Source: Bacteroidota bacterium (GTDB lineage: Bacteria > Bacteroidota > Bacteroidia > Flavobacteriales > Flavobacteriaceae). From it: a DNA stretch of 64,000 bases. Position numbers and translations under genes: made by a program. Positions 44,742 through 54,053 of this stretch are shown here, piece after piece. The notes beneath the pieces are model-generated. The model worked only from the letters and a program-made list of their open reading frames with translations. It was not told the origin of the DNA and did not search any database. Every line of letters starts with the position of its first letter. Within the stretch, counting starts at the first letter, position 1. The stretch covers positions 1 through 64,000 of the forward strand of contig CANHHG010000003.1 in NCBI GenBank assembly GCA_947460615.1. The letters run 5' to 3'.

Positions 44742-45695
44742 ATGAAAAAATATACAAATACAGGAAGTAAAGACACCCGTTCTGGTTTTGGGGCTGGAAT
44801 GACAGAATTAGGACAAAGTAATGAAAAAGTGGTTGCACTTTGTGCCGACTTAATAGGTTCCTTAAAATTTGAGGATTTTAAGAAAAATCACCCAGAGCGT
44901 TTTTTTCAAATCGGGATTGCTGAGGCAAATATGATTGGGATTGCCGCTGGTTTAACTATCGGAGGTAAAATTCCATTCACCGGTACCTTCGCTAATTTCT
45001 CCACTGGTAGAGTTTACGATCAAATTCGTCAATCGGTTGCTTATTCAGATAAAAATGTAAAAATATGTGCTTCGCATGCCGGTTTAACTCTTGGAGAAGA
45101 TGGTGCTACTCACCAAATTTTAGAGGACATCGGGTTAATGAAAATGTTGCCAGGAATGACGGTTATAAACACATGTGATTATAATCAAACGAAAGCAGCA
45201 ACTATTGCTATTGCAGATCATCATGGTCCAGTTTATTTGCGATTTGGTCGTCCTGTGGTTCCTAATTTTATGCCAGCTGACGAACCGTTTGTTATTGGAA
45301 AAGCAATAGTGTTAAATGAAGGCACTGATGTAACTATTGTAGCAACGGGTCATTTAGTATGGGAGGCATTATTAGCTGCCGAAGCTCTTGAAGAAAAAGG
45401 AATTTCAGCAGAGGTAATTAACATTCATACTATAAAACCATTAGATGAAGCTGCTATTTTGAAATCATTAGCTAAAACAAAATGCATTGTAACCGCCGAA
45501 GAACACAATATTTTAGGTGGGTTAGGAGAAAGCATTGCACGAGTATTGTCATCTAATCATCCTGCACCTCAGGAATTTGTTGCGGTGCATGATTCTTTTG
45601 GAGAAAGTGGTACTCCATCTCAATTAATGGAAAAATATAAATTGAATAATCAAGCGATTGTTGAAGCGGTAGAAAAAGTAATTGCTAGAAAATAA
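44742..45695 (+). CDS. Transketolase, C-terminal (pyrimidine-binding) subunit
   Basis: The 317-residue chain has DTRSGFGAGMTELGQSN, the catalytic glutamate in QIGIAEANMIGIAAGL, ICASHAGLTLGEDGATHQ and the C-terminal domain VTIVATGHLVWEALLAAEALEEKGISAEVINIHTIKPLDEA. It must pair with the first subunit to bind thiamine pyrophosphate. The gap of 83 nt carries an inverted repeat. Ends at a bidirectional terminator. Confidence 0.94.
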   Translation: MKKYTNTGSKDTRSGFGAGMTELGQSNEKVVALCADLIGSLKFEDFKKNHPERFFQIGIAEANMIGIAAGLTIGGKIPFTGTFANFSTGRVYDQIRQSVAYSDKNVKICASHAGLTLGEDGATHQILEDIGLMKMLPGMTVINTCDYNQTKAATIAIADHHGPVYLRFGRPVVPNFMPADEPFVIGKAIVLNEGTDVTIVATGHLVWEALLAAEALEEKGISAEVINIHTIKPLDEAAILKSLAKTKCIVTAEEHNILGGLGESIARVLSSNHPAPQEFVAVHDSFGESGTPSQLMEKYKLNNQAIVEAVEKVIARK

Positions 45696-45713
45696 TTTTA
45701 AATTTTATACTAT

Positions 45714-45748
45714 AAAAAAAACCTTTCAAACTGAAAGGTTTTTTTTAT
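45714..45748. terminator. Bidirectional rho-independent terminator
   Basis: AAAAAACCTTTC and GAAAGGTTTTTT pair around a short loop (45714-45742) between convergent genes; the T-run touches the stop of the minus-strand gene. Confidence 0.88.
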
Positions 45749-46270
45749 TTAGAATAAGTATTTGACTTCGTTTTTAATGTAGGATAACGCTACAGCTGAA
45801 GGCGATTGTTTTTCCATTAAATCATTCATGATAACTTCTCGAAGTTTATTCGCTGAATCCACTCGATCGCTCATATTGGTTCGTCTAATCATTTGGATTG
45901 TAGCATTTTTTGCGGTAACAATTATGGTCCAGCACTCATCTGACATGTATATTTGTTGAGTTAAATTGTGCTCAAACTCCTGCTCAATATTTGAAATTAA
46001 TAAATTTTCGTAATCGTTTTTATCTTCTGTATTAGGAGAAATTCTAATTAATAATTTTCCGGGATTAATTCGCTCCAAAAATAAAGTCATTCTTTCAAAG
46101 GCCTGTAAACGTAATGGTAAAGCGTCTTTTTGAGTGTCTTTGTTCAATAAATACCTACGTCTACCTTCTTCGTTTTTTGTATGTAAGTTGAAAAAATAAT
46201 AGGCTACAATACCAGTAATAATTGCTGGTAAGGTATAACATAATAATTCGATCAATTTTGATGTGTCCAT
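45749..46270 (-). CDS. Conserved hypothetical membrane-anchored protein
   Basis: A 173-residue protein with one N-terminal membrane helix (about residues 7-28, LLCYTLPAIITGIVAYYFF), then a charged link (EEGRRRYLLNKDTQK) and a soluble cytoplasmic-looking domain rich in helices (LPLRLQAFERMTLFLERINPGKLLIRI, HNLTQQIYMSDECWTIIVTAKNATIQMIRR). I recall similar proteins in many flavobacteria but no assigned function. The ATG at 46270 is chosen because upstream frame begins with a TTG without support. Confidence 0.75.
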   Translation of the reverse strand: MDTSKLIELLCYTLPAIITGIVAYYFFNLHTKNEEGRRRYLLNKDTQKDALPLRLQAFERMTLFLERINPGKLLIRISPNTEDKNDYENLLISNIEQEFEHNLTQQIYMSDECWTIIVTAKNATIQMIRRTNMSDRVDSANKLREVIMNDLMEKQSPSAVALSYIKNEVKYLF

Positions 46271-46357
46271 TTTATTACAAATTTTTATAATTAAAAAAAA
46301 CAAATTAACGAATAAACAAATAAACTTATAGCTTACTTTTGATAAAATTTTAATTAA

Positions 46358-47128
46358 ATGGATATTCTAGTAATAATATTGTTATGTATTGCAGCTTTTT
46401 TAGCTGGTTTCATTGATGCTATTGTTGGAGGCGGAGGATTAATCCAAACCCCTATGGGAATGATATTGTTACCCGGTCTTCCTGTTTCAACTGTTATCGG
46501 CACACTAAAAGTCCCTTCGTTTAGCGGAACTTTTTTTGCAGCAATACAATATTTGAAAAAAATTGAAATGGACTGGAAGCTACTAATTGCTATGATGTTA
46601 TTGGCGGTTCCTTCTGCTTTTTTAGGGTCCACCTTGTTGACCTATATGAGTAATGATTTTATGAAACCTTTGCTTTTAGTAATTTTATCTTTATTATTGA
46701 TTTACACCTATGTAAAGAAAAATTTTGGAATGAATTCTGAGAAATCACATTCCTCCAAACAACAATTACTATATGCAGTATTAATTTCTTTTTTTATTGG
46801 ATTCTATGATGGCTTTATAGGTCCTGGCACTGGTAGTTTTTTGGTATTAGCCTTTGTAATTATTCTTGGGTTTGATTTTCTACAAGCTTCCGCAAATGCC
46901 AAAATGGTTAATTTAGCTACTAATTTTGGTTCGATTTGTTTGTTTATAATTAAAGGTAAAATCCTATGGATGATAGCAATTCCAATGTCTATTTGTAATG
47001 CTTTGGGAGGTTATATTGGTGCCAAGTTGGCAATCAATAAAGGAAATAAATTTATTAGAATATTCTTTTTGGTTGTTGTTTTAGGCACCTTAGTTCGGTT
47101 TGCCTATGATGTTTTTCAAGGAAAATAA
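46358..47128 (+). CDS. TSUP-family permease (TauE/SafE)
   Basis: A 256-residue inner-membrane protein with seven to eight helices. The family signatures are IDAIVGGGGLIQTP in the first repeat and FYDGFIGPGTGSFLVLAFVIILG in the second, with ANAKMVNLATNFGS after. Members transport sulfur-containing or organic anions such as sulfite, taurine breakdown products or sulfoacetate. Which one applies here is not visible. It stands alone between a minus-strand gene and the helicase. Confidence 0.92.
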   Translation: MDILVIILLCIAAFLAGFIDAIVGGGGLIQTPMGMILLPGLPVSTVIGTLKVPSFSGTFFAAIQYLKKIEMDWKLLIAMMLLAVPSAFLGSTLLTYMSNDFMKPLLLVILSLLLIYTYVKKNFGMNSEKSHSSKQQLLYAVLISFFIGFYDGFIGPGTGSFLVLAFVIILGFDFLQASANAKMVNLATNFGSICLFIIKGKILWMIAIPMSICNALGGYIGAKLAINKGNKFIRIFFLVVVLGTLVRFAYDVFQGK

Positions 47129-47199
47129 GCGTTCTGAAAATATCATAAAATTGTTTAGATATAGTTTGTTTTCATAACTAAATCCTCATTCTAAATTCC

Positions 47200-47207
47200 T
47201 ATTTTTG
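47200..47207 (+). promoter_or_regulatory. -7 box of the helicase gene
   Basis: TATTTTTG, 18 nt before the ATG at 47226. The in-frame TTG at 47205 belongs to this box. No clear -33 at the usual distance. Confidence 0.5.
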
Positions 47208-47225
47208 TATTCCTATAAAATAAAA

Positions 47226-49550
47226 ATGCAAAAATACATTAGCCAACTTAACTCAGCGCAACAAGAGCCAGTTCTACAAAAGGACGGGCCAATGATTATT
47301 ATTGCTGGTGCAGGTTCAGGAAAAACACGTGTTTTAACTATTAGAATCGCTTATCTAATGAGTTTAGGTGTTGACGCCTTTAGTATTTTAGCATTGACAT
47401 TCACGAACAAAGCGGCTCGTGAAATGAAAAAAAGAATCTCAGATATTGTTGGGACTAATGAAGCAAAAAATCTATGGATGGGAACATTCCACTCCGTTTT
47501 TGCAAGAATTCTTCGTTCGGAATCGGATAAACTGGGTTATCCTTCCAATTTCACTATTTATGACACCCAAGATTCGGTACGATTGATATCTGCGGTAATT
47601 AAAGAAATGCAGCTGGATAAAGATATCTATAAACCAAAACAGGTTTTAGGTAGAATCTCCTCTTATAAAAACAGTTTGATTACGGTAAAAGCCTATTTCA
47701 ATAATCCTGAATTGATGGAAGCCGATGCCATGTCTAAAAAACCTCGATTAGGAGAAATTTATCAAAATTATGTGGATCGTTGTTTTAAAGCGGGAGCCAT
47801 GGATTTTGATGATTTACTATTAAAAACAAACGAATTATTGACTCGTTTCCCTGAAGTTTTAGCGAAATACCAAGATCGATTTAGATATATTTTGGTTGAT
47901 GAGTATCAAGATACTAATCATTCTCAATACCTAATTGTTCGCGCTTTATCAGATAAATTTCAAAATATATGTGTGGTTGGCGATGATGCGCAAAGTATTT
48001 ACGCTTTCCGTGGCGCCAACATAAATAACATATTGAATTTTCAAAAAGATTATGATGGAGTTAAAACCTATCGTTTAGAGCAAAATTACCGTTCTACTAA
48101 AAATATTGTTGAAGCAGCGAATTCCATTATTGAAAAAAACAAAACCAAATTAGATAAAATTGTTTGGACAGCAAATGATTCAGGATCTAAAATAAAAGTG
48201 CATCGTAGTTTGACGGATGGAGAGGAAGGCCGCTTTGTAGCCAGCACCATTTGGGAGCAGAAAATGCAAAACCAAATGATGAATGGGCAATTTGCAATTC
48301 TATATCGTACCAATGCGCAATCTCGTGCTATGGAAGATGCGCTTCGAAAAAGAGATATTCCCTATCGTATTTATGGTGGTTTGTCTTTCTACCAAAGGAA
48401 AGAAATAAAGGATGTTTTGTGTTATTTGCGTTTGATTATCAATCCAAAAGATGAAGAAGCGTTAATTCGCGTAATCAATTATCCAGCACGTGGAATAGGG
48501 GATACAACGGTTGAAAAACTAACCATTGCGGCCAATCATTACAAAAGATCAATATTTGAAGTAATGCAAAATATTGATAAAATTGATTTAAAACTGAATT
48601 CTGGTGCAAAACAAAAACTCACTGATTTTGTTACGATGATCCAGAGTTTTCAAGTGATAAACGAAAATCAAGATGCCTTTTATATTGCCGATCATGTGGC
48701 GAAGAAAACAGGATTGGTTCAAGAATTAAAAAAAGATGGAACTCCTGAGGGAATTGCCAGAATTGAGAATATAGAAGAACTGTTGAACGGGATTAAAGAT
48801 TTTACCGAAGGCCAAAAAGAAATTGATGGTGCGAGAGGTTCGTTGGGCGAATTTATGGAAGACGTGGCTTTGGCAACCGATTTAGATAAAGATACTGGAG
48901 ATGATGATCGAGTAGCTTTAATGACGATTCACTTGGCAAAAGGATTGGAATTTCCAACCGTTTTTGTAGTGGGAATGGAGGAAGACTTGTTTCCAAGTGC
49001 GATGAGTATGAGTACTCGAAGTGAATTAGAAGAGGAACGACGCTTGTTTTATGTAGCATTAACTCGTGCCGAGCACCAAGCTTATTTGACCTATGCGCAA
49101 TCTCGTTACCGATGGGGAAAATTAACTGACAGCGAACCTTCCCGATTTATTGAGGAAATTGACGGCCAATATTTGGAATATTTAACCCCGGAAGAAAATA
49201 ATTATCGTTATAAACCAATGATTGATAGCGATATTTTTGGTGATGTCGATAAGTCAAAATTGCGTTTGGCTAAGCCAATAGGAGGAACGCCACCAAAACA
49301 ATATGGTGATGAACAACCAGCAACAGTAAGAAAATTGAAACCAATGAATTCCGATACTCCTTCAGGTGCTGCGAATCTATTTGACAATAAATTAACCATT
49401 GGAAATGTTGTGATGCACGAACGTTTCGGAAAAGGCGAAGTCATCAATCTAGAAGGCGTTGGCGCTGATAAAAAAGCCGAAATAAAATTTGAGGTAGGAG
49501 GAATCAAGAAATTATTACTTCGTTTTGCAAAATTAGACATAATCGGATAA
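47226..49550 (+). CDS. UvrD/PcrA-family superfamily 1 DNA helicase
   Basis: The 774-residue 3-prime to 5-prime helicase unwinds DNA in repair and in clearing replication blocks. Motifs in order: Q motif LNSAQQEPV, Walker A AGAGSGKTRVLT, Ia LTFTNKAAREMKKR, II VDEYQDTN, III VVGDDAQSIYAFRGA, IV LEQNYRS, V LMTIHLAKGLEFPTVFVVGMEE, VI EEERRLFYVALTRA. The C-terminal 60 residues form a Tudor-like barrel (GNVVMHERFGKGEVINLEG ... KAEIKFE) as in PcrA, which binds RNA polymerase. The ATG at 47226 gives standard length. Confidence 0.94.
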   Translation: MQKYISQLNSAQQEPVLQKDGPMIIIAGAGSGKTRVLTIRIAYLMSLGVDAFSILALTFTNKAAREMKKRISDIVGTNEAKNLWMGTFHSVFARILRSESDKLGYPSNFTIYDTQDSVRLISAVIKEMQLDKDIYKPKQVLGRISSYKNSLITVKAYFNNPELMEADAMSKKPRLGEIYQNYVDRCFKAGAMDFDDLLLKTNELLTRFPEVLAKYQDRFRYILVDEYQDTNHSQYLIVRALSDKFQNICVVGDDAQSIYAFRGANINNILNFQKDYDGVKTYRLEQNYRSTKNIVEAANSIIEKNKTKLDKIVWTANDSGSKIKVHRSLTDGEEGRFVASTIWEQKMQNQMMNGQFAILYRTNAQSRAMEDALRKRDIPYRIYGGLSFYQRKEIKDVLCYLRLIINPKDEEALIRVINYPARGIGDTTVEKLTIAANHYKRSIFEVMQNIDKIDLKLNSGAKQKLTDFVTMIQSFQVINENQDAFYIADHVAKKTGLVQELKKDGTPEGIARIENIEELLNGIKDFTEGQKEIDGARGSLGEFMEDVALATDLDKDTGDDDRVALMTIHLAKGLEFPTVFVVGMEEDLFPSAMSMSTRSELEEERRLFYVALTRAEHQAYLTYAQSRYRWGKLTDSEPSRFIEEIDGQYLEYLTPEENNYRYKPMIDSDIFGDVDKSKLRLAKPIGGTPPKQYGDEQPATVRKLKPMNSDTPSGAANLFDNKLTIGNVVMHERFGKGEVINLEGVGADKKAEIKFEVGGIKKLLLRFAKLDIIG

Positions 49551-49570
49551 TAGTTGGTTGGTTAATTTTT

Positions 49571-49598
49571 AAATCTAAATTCATAAATCTAAATTCAT
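49571..49598 (+). repeat. 14-bp perfect tandem duplication
   Basis: AAATCTAAATTCAT occurs twice with no gap (49571-49584 and 49585-49598), 2 nt before the ATG at 49601, inside the translation initiation region. Confidence 0.85.
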
Positions 49599-49600
49599 CC

Positions 49601-50221
49601 ATGGCTCAATTCATAAAAATATACGAAAACAATCCCAACGAAGTCGCTATAAAAAAAGTAGTGGAGGTATTGAAAAATGGAGGTTTAGTGATTTATCCTA
49701 CCGATACCGTTTATGGTTTGGGTTGTGATATTACCAATACCAAAGCCTTGGAGCGCGTTGCAAAAATAAAAGGAGTTAAGTTGGAGAAAGCCAATTTTTC
49801 ATTTATTTGCTCCGATTTAAGTCACATTTCCGATTATATTAAGCAAATTGACACTGCAACTTTTAAAATCTTAAAAAGAGCATTACCAGGGCCATATACT
49901 TTTATTCTCCCAGGAAATAATAACTTACCAAAAGAATTTAAGAAAAAAATAACTGTTGGAATTCGAGTTCCTGATAATGCAATTGCTTTAGAGATGGTTC
50001 GACTACTAGGTAATCCTATTGTATCAACCTCCATTCATGATGAGGATGAAGTTTTAGAGTATTCTACCGATCCAGAATTAATATTTGAAAAATGGCAAAA
50101 TCTTGTGGATTTAGTAATTGATGGGGGTTACGGAGATAATATTGGTTCAACCATTATAGATTTATCCGGATTTGAGCCTGTTGTAATAAGAGAAGGTAAA
50201 GGAAGTTTAGAAGTACTTTAA
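49601..50221 (+). CDS. YrdC/Sua5-family protein, YciO-like
   Basis: A 206-residue protein of the YrdC fold. Blocks: LKNGGLVIYPTDTVYGLGCD, FICSDLSHISDYIKQ, LPGPYTFILPGNNNLPKEF, VGIRVPDNAIALEMV and the late STSIHDEDEVLEYSTDP. The wording is closer to YciO than to TsaC, because the KxR-SxN set for threonylcarbamoyl-AMP synthesis is altered (KGVKLEKANFS). It may still make threonylcarbamoyladenylate for tRNA t6A. Terminated 25 nt downstream. Confidence 0.85.
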   Translation: MAQFIKIYENNPNEVAIKKVVEVLKNGGLVIYPTDTVYGLGCDITNTKALERVAKIKGVKLEKANFSFICSDLSHISDYIKQIDTATFKILKRALPGPYTFILPGNNNLPKEFKKKITVGIRVPDNAIALEMVRLLGNPIVSTSIHDEDEVLEYSTDPELIFEKWQNLVDLVIDGGYGDNIGSTIIDLSGFEPVVIREGKGSLEVL

Positions 50222-50245
50222 ATTATATTATCATAATTAATTGCA

Positions 50246-50280
50246 TAAAAAAAACGTCTTGAAATTTCAAGACGTTTTTG
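50246..50280. terminator. Bidirectional rho-independent terminator
   Basis: The perfect palindrome ACGTCTTGAAATTTCAAGACGT with flanking A- and T-runs lies between the convergent YciO-like and OmpA genes. Confidence 0.9.
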
Positions 50281-50313
50281 TATTTCTGAACAATCTAACA
50301 GCTGAAACCTATG

Positions 50314-51144
50314 TTACTGTTTCTTCATTTCTTTTTCGATCATTTCGTAAAACTCATCTATTTTTGGTAGAATTACGATTCGAGTTCTTCTATTAGTTGC
50401 ACGGTTTTTCACCGAGTTATTTTCAACTAAAGGAATAAATTCTCCTCGACCAGCAGCAATTAACTGTTTTGGATTTACTTTTAAGTCTTTAGTTAGAACA
50501 CGAACAATAGCAGTAGATCGTTTAGCACTTAAATCCCAATTGTCAATTAATATATTGTTACCAATAAAAGGGACATTATCTGTATGACCTTCAACCATAC
50601 ATTCAAATGTAGGTTTGTCATTTATAATTTTTGCTACTTTAGCAAGTACTTCTTTAGCACGATCGCTAACTAAGTAACTTCCACTTTTAAAAAGTAATTT
50701 ATCAGCAATTGAAATGAAAACTACTCCTTTTTCAACATTTACTTCAATATCAGGATCAGAAACACCCACTGAACTTTTAATACTAGTAACCAATGCTAAA
50801 GTAACACTATCTTTTTTGGTTAATGCGTCTTGCATTCTAGAAATTTTGATATCTTTTTCTTTAATTGTTTCTAAAGCTTTTTCAATATTTTGAGCCCCTT
50901 TAGTAGATAATGTAGTCATATTATCCATGTTTTGAATCAAATTTTCATTATTCTTCTTTAGAAATTCTATTTGATTTGCAAGCCCTTCTTTTTCAGTCAA
51001 ACACATATTTAATTTAACGGTACAAGAATTTAGTAAGTCTTGAGTTTCTTTGTTTTTTGCTTCTAAAGCAACAAATTTTTTCTTCGAAACACAAGAAGTT
51101 GACATTAAAGCAACTACTGACAATGCTAATATGATTCTTTTCAT
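50314..51144 (-). CDS. OmpA-family lipoprotein
   Basis: A 276-residue protein with lipoprotein signal (lipobox STSC, Cys18), a coiled-coil stretch (about residues 25-110, rich in Lys, Glu, Asn) and a C-terminal OmpA domain: GVVFISIADKLLFKSGSYLVSDRAKEVLAKVAKII, VEGHTDNVPF and LSAKRSTAIVRVL, AAGRGEFIPLVEN, NRRTRIVI. The domain holds peptidoglycan. It tethers outer membrane to cell wall and lies 59 nt downstream of the glycosyltransferase gene. Confidence 0.92.
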   Translation of the reverse strand: MKRIILALSVVALMSTSCVSKKKFVALEAKNKETQDLLNSCTVKLNMCLTEKEGLANQIEFLKKNNENLIQNMDNMTTLSTKGAQNIEKALETIKEKDIKISRMQDALTKKDSVTLALVTSIKSSVGVSDPDIEVNVEKGVVFISIADKLLFKSGSYLVSDRAKEVLAKVAKIINDKPTFECMVEGHTDNVPFIGNNILIDNWDLSAKRSTAIVRVLTKDLKVNPKQLIAAGRGEFIPLVENNSVKNRATNRRTRIVILPKIDEFYEMIEKEMKKQ

Positions 51145-51203
51145 AGGGATTTATTTTTTTTACAAAATTAAATAAAAAAATAATATAATCGAACTTAATT
51201 TTT

Positions 51204-52184
51204 TCAAAATTTATGTCGCTTTTTTAGGTAATAATTAACTACAATGCTCTCTCTTTCGAAATAGTTATTTACTTGATATTCACTTCTTTTATTTAAATTA
51301 TTATTTATAAAATGATAATAATAAAAGTGCGCTTTTAGCACAGCAAATAAATGAGTAAACTTACCTTGAAATAAAAACCGAAGCCCAGCAATACCATCTA
51401 AAACCATTCTGATTAATAGTATTTTAAATAGTTTTTCTTTAGGTAGATTTTTAGTTAACATAAATAAGGAATTTCTAAAATTTAAAAATGTTTTTTTAGG
51501 ATTTTCATCATTTAAAGTCGCTCCGCCAATGTGATATACTGTAGAGGACCCATTGTATTTTATGGAGTATTTTTTGTTTTTTGCTCGCCAACATAAATCT
51601 ATTTCTTCTTGATGGGCAAAGAAATCAACATCAAATCCATTCAATTCTTTAAAAACAGAACTTCTTATAAAAAAACAAGCTCCAGAGGCCCAAAAAATTT
51701 CGCAATTATCATTGTATTGTCCTAGGTCTTTTTCTATTGTTTCAAATATTCGCCCCCGACAAAAAGGGTAACCGAACTTATCAATAAAACCCCCGCCAGC
51801 TCCTGCATATTCGAAGTAATCCTTACGTTTATAGTCTAGTATTTTGGGTTGTATAATTGCGGTTTGTGGATAGTTTTGGAAGGTTTCTATTATTGGCTGT
51901 AACCAATTTGGAGTTACTTCAACATCGGAATTTACCAAAGCAAAAATTTCAGCGTCAACTTCTTTTAGTGCCTCATTATAACCTTGAGCAAAACCAAAGT
52001 TCCATGCGTTTTTAATTATTTTAATAGTTGGAAATTCAGAGGTAACAAAAGAAATGGAGTCGTCACTAGATGCATTATCGGCTAAATATACCGTTGCTTC
52101 AGGTGAATTTTTTACAACGGAAGGAAGAAACTGTTCTAACAATTTCTTACCATTCCAATTTAATATTACAACTGCAATTTTCAT
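51204..52184 (-). CDS. Glycosyltransferase family 2
   Basis: A 326-residue enzyme that transfers a sugar from a nucleotide donor. Blocks: VVILNWNGKKLLEQFLPSV, YLADNASSDDS, NWNFGFAQGYNEAL, the metal motif LVNSDVEV, and the acceptor region FWASGACFFIRSSVF, FFAHQEEIDLCWR. A membrane-seeking C-terminus (about residues 250-300) suits work on lipid-linked or envelope glycans. It is 5 nt downstream of the HsdR-N-like gene. Family GT2 rhamnosyltransferase-like members resemble it, but the sugar is not readable. Confidence 0.9.
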   Translation of the reverse strand: MKIAVVILNWNGKKLLEQFLPSVVKNSPEATVYLADNASSDDSISFVTSEFPTIKIIKNAWNFGFAQGYNEALKEVDAEIFALVNSDVEVTPNWLQPIIETFQNYPQTAIIQPKILDYKRKDYFEYAGAGGGFIDKFGYPFCRGRIFETIEKDLGQYNDNCEIFWASGACFFIRSSVFKELNGFDVDFFAHQEEIDLCWRAKNKKYSIKYNGSSTVYHIGGATLNDENPKKTFLNFRNSLFMLTKNLPKEKLFKILLIRMVLDGIAGLRFLFQGKFTHLFAVLKAHFYYYHFINNNLNKRSEYQVNNYFERESIVVNYYLKKRHKF

Positions 52185-52189
52185 TTTTC

Positions 52190-52639
52190 CTATTTATTTT
52201 GATAATTAGGTAATTCTGAAAGGAAATCATACTTTTCATTTACATAATCCATTTTGCAAAAGTAATGATTAAGTCCGTTAGTTACCATTAAATAATCGGC
52301 ATTCAAAGTCATATTATACCTTGCAATTTGATCAAAAGTACTTTGAGTAATTTTAACTTCCGGAGCTTTACATTCCACTAATATTGTAATATCACCATTG
52401 GGTTTATAAACTACTACATCGTATCTTTTAGTTAGATGGTTGATTTTTAATAACTTTTCCACATTAATATGTGACTTAGGGTATTTTTTATCTTGTAATA
52501 GAAATTGAATAACATGTTGTCGAACCCATTCTTCCGGAGTAATAATTATAAATTTTTTCCTAATTTCATCGAAAATAGCTACTTTATTTTCACTATTTTT
52601 GAATCGGAAAGAATAAGTTGGAAATTGCAATTGCTTCAT
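52190..52639 (-). CDS. Stand-alone HsdR N-terminal-like PD-(D/E)XK domain protein
   Basis: A 149-residue protein consisting only of the domain found at the N-terminus of type I restriction R subunits. The nuclease core is visible: the Asp of RYDVVVYKPNG, then LVECKAPEV with the Glu-x-Lys pair, and the helix STFDQIARYNMTLNADYLMVTNG. All three catalytic positions are kept, so it may cut nucleic acid, but the helicase motor and the modification and specificity subunits are absent from the window. It is divergent from holA and 5 nt before a glycosyltransferase gene, an arrangement I recall across flavobacteria. Confidence 0.8.
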   Translation of the reverse strand: MKQLQFPTYSFRFKNSENKVAIFDEIRKKFIIITPEEWVRQHVIQFLLQDKKYPKSHINVEKLLKINHLTKRYDVVVYKPNGDITILVECKAPEVKITQSTFDQIARYNMTLNADYLMVTNGLNHYFCKMDYVNEKYDFLSELPNYQNK

Positions 52640-52726
52640 ATAGCAAAAGTATAAAATTAGTTTAAAAATTTAAGGTTTAAGTTTAAGGATTCAAACAACT
52701 TTTTACTTTAAATAATAATATAAATA

Positions 52727-53731
52727 ATGGATGAAGTTGTAAAAATTGTAAATGACATAAAGGCAGGGAAAATAAAACCCATCTATTTTTTAATGGGTGA
52801 GGAGCCGTATTATATAGATAAACTTTCAGATTATATTGAAAAGAATGTTCTTACTGAAGAAGAAAAGGGATTTAATCAAACGGTATTGTATGGAAGAGAT
52901 GTGTCGGTTGACGATGTAGTTTCAGCAGCTAAACGATATCCAATGATGGCTGAAAGACAAGTGATAATTGTTAAAGAAGCTCAAGATTTAGCAAAATCAA
53001 TTGACAAATTTGAAAGCTATGCTTCAGAACCCATGCCTTCGACTGTATTGGTAATTTGTTATAAATATAAATCTTTAGACAAGCGAAAAAAAGTAACCAA
53101 ATTATTTGAAAAATCGGGATTGGTATTTGAAAGCAAGAAATTATATGAAAACCAAGTCGGTCAATGGATTAATAGAGTATTGCAATCTAAAAATTATTCT
53201 ATTGAACCTAAAGCTTCTGCAATGCTAGTGGAGTTTTTAGGTACAAATTTGGAAAAAATCAATAATGAATTAGAAAAACTACAAATTATTTTACCTGTTG
53301 GGAGTACTATTTCTGCCAATGATATTGAAGAGAATATAGGTTTCAGTAAGGATTATAATATTTTTGAATTACGAAAAGCAATCGGTGAAAGAAATCAGCT
53401 AAAATCATATAAGATAGCACAGTATTTTTCAGAAAACCCAAAAGACCATCCTTTAGTTATGACTACTGGTATGCTATTTAGCTTCTTTGTGCAATTGCTT
53501 CAATACCATGGATTGAAAAATAAAAACCCTAATAATGTGGCATCTATTTTAAAGGTAAACCCATTTTTTCTTAAAGATTATGATGTAGCTTTAAGAAATT
53601 ATCCTATGAAAAAATTAAGTAGAATAGTAACTCTTCTTAGGGATATTGATATAAAGAGCAAAGGAGTTGGTGCCAATTCATTACCGCAACACGAATTGTT
53701 AAAAGAAATGTTAGTGGGAATTTTCAATTAA
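52727..53731 (+). CDS. holA: DNA polymerase III, delta subunit
   Basis: A 334-residue clamp-loader subunit that opens the sliding clamp. Seen: KIKPIYFLMGEEPYYIDKL at the start, ETVIVKEAQDL-like YPMMAERQVIIVKEAQDL, the GQWINRVLQSKNYSIEPKA domain, and the C-terminal collar ending NSLPQHELLKEMLVGIF. Sequence conservation is low in this family, but length and blocks agree. The opposite-strand gene starts 87 nt away. Confidence 0.92.
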   Translation: MDEVVKIVNDIKAGKIKPIYFLMGEEPYYIDKLSDYIEKNVLTEEEKGFNQTVLYGRDVSVDDVVSAAKRYPMMAERQVIIVKEAQDLAKSIDKFESYASEPMPSTVLVICYKYKSLDKRKKVTKLFEKSGLVFESKKLYENQVGQWINRVLQSKNYSIEPKASAMLVEFLGTNLEKINNELEKLQIILPVGSTISANDIEENIGFSKDYNIFELRKAIGERNQLKSYKIAQYFSENPKDHPLVMTTGMLFSFFVQLLQYHGLKNKNPNNVASILKVNPFFLKDYDVALRNYPMKKLSRIVTLLRDIDIKSKGVGANSLPQHELLKEMLVGIFN

Positions 53732-53817
53732 TTCACACAGATTGTTACTATCATAATTACATTTGAAATAATAACTATTTTAACGATATTTGCCTTTCTA
53801 ATTTTTAAATTTCAGTT

Positions 53818-54000
53818 ATGGGAATGAATAAAAATACAGTTTTAGGTTGGGCCACTTTACTCATGGTTGTTATGGGTTTATTACTAATTGGATTAGGAAT
53901 TTTTAAATATAGTGAAATCTCAGGATGGGGATTTGTAGCTGCTGGATTTGGTTTTCTAGCTAATGCATGGGTTTTTAATGCTTTAAAAGGTAGGATTTGA
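53818..54000 (+). CDS. Small two-span membrane protein of the CAL67264 type
   Basis: A 60-residue protein with two hydrophobic helices, NTVLGWATLLMVVMGLLLIGLGIF and GWGFVAAGFGFLANAWVF, joined by KYSEIS. It resembles the Bacteroidota family named after CAL67264. Function unknown. It lies 53 nt before ettA on the same strand. Confidence 0.8.
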   Translation: MGMNKNTVLGWATLLMVVMGLLLIGLGIFKYSEISGWGFVAAGFGFLANAWVFNALKGRI

Positions 54001-54053
54001 TTTTTTTAATAGCATTTCTAAATATAATATAAAACTAAATAAAATAAAATAAA

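Noticed and set aside
49571-49598. Start of a CRISPR or minisatellite array
   Set aside because: Only two units of 14 bp without spacers.
52190-52639. Type I restriction-modification system
   Set aside because: Only the R-subunit N-terminal domain is present; there is no helicase motor, methylase or specificity gene nearby.
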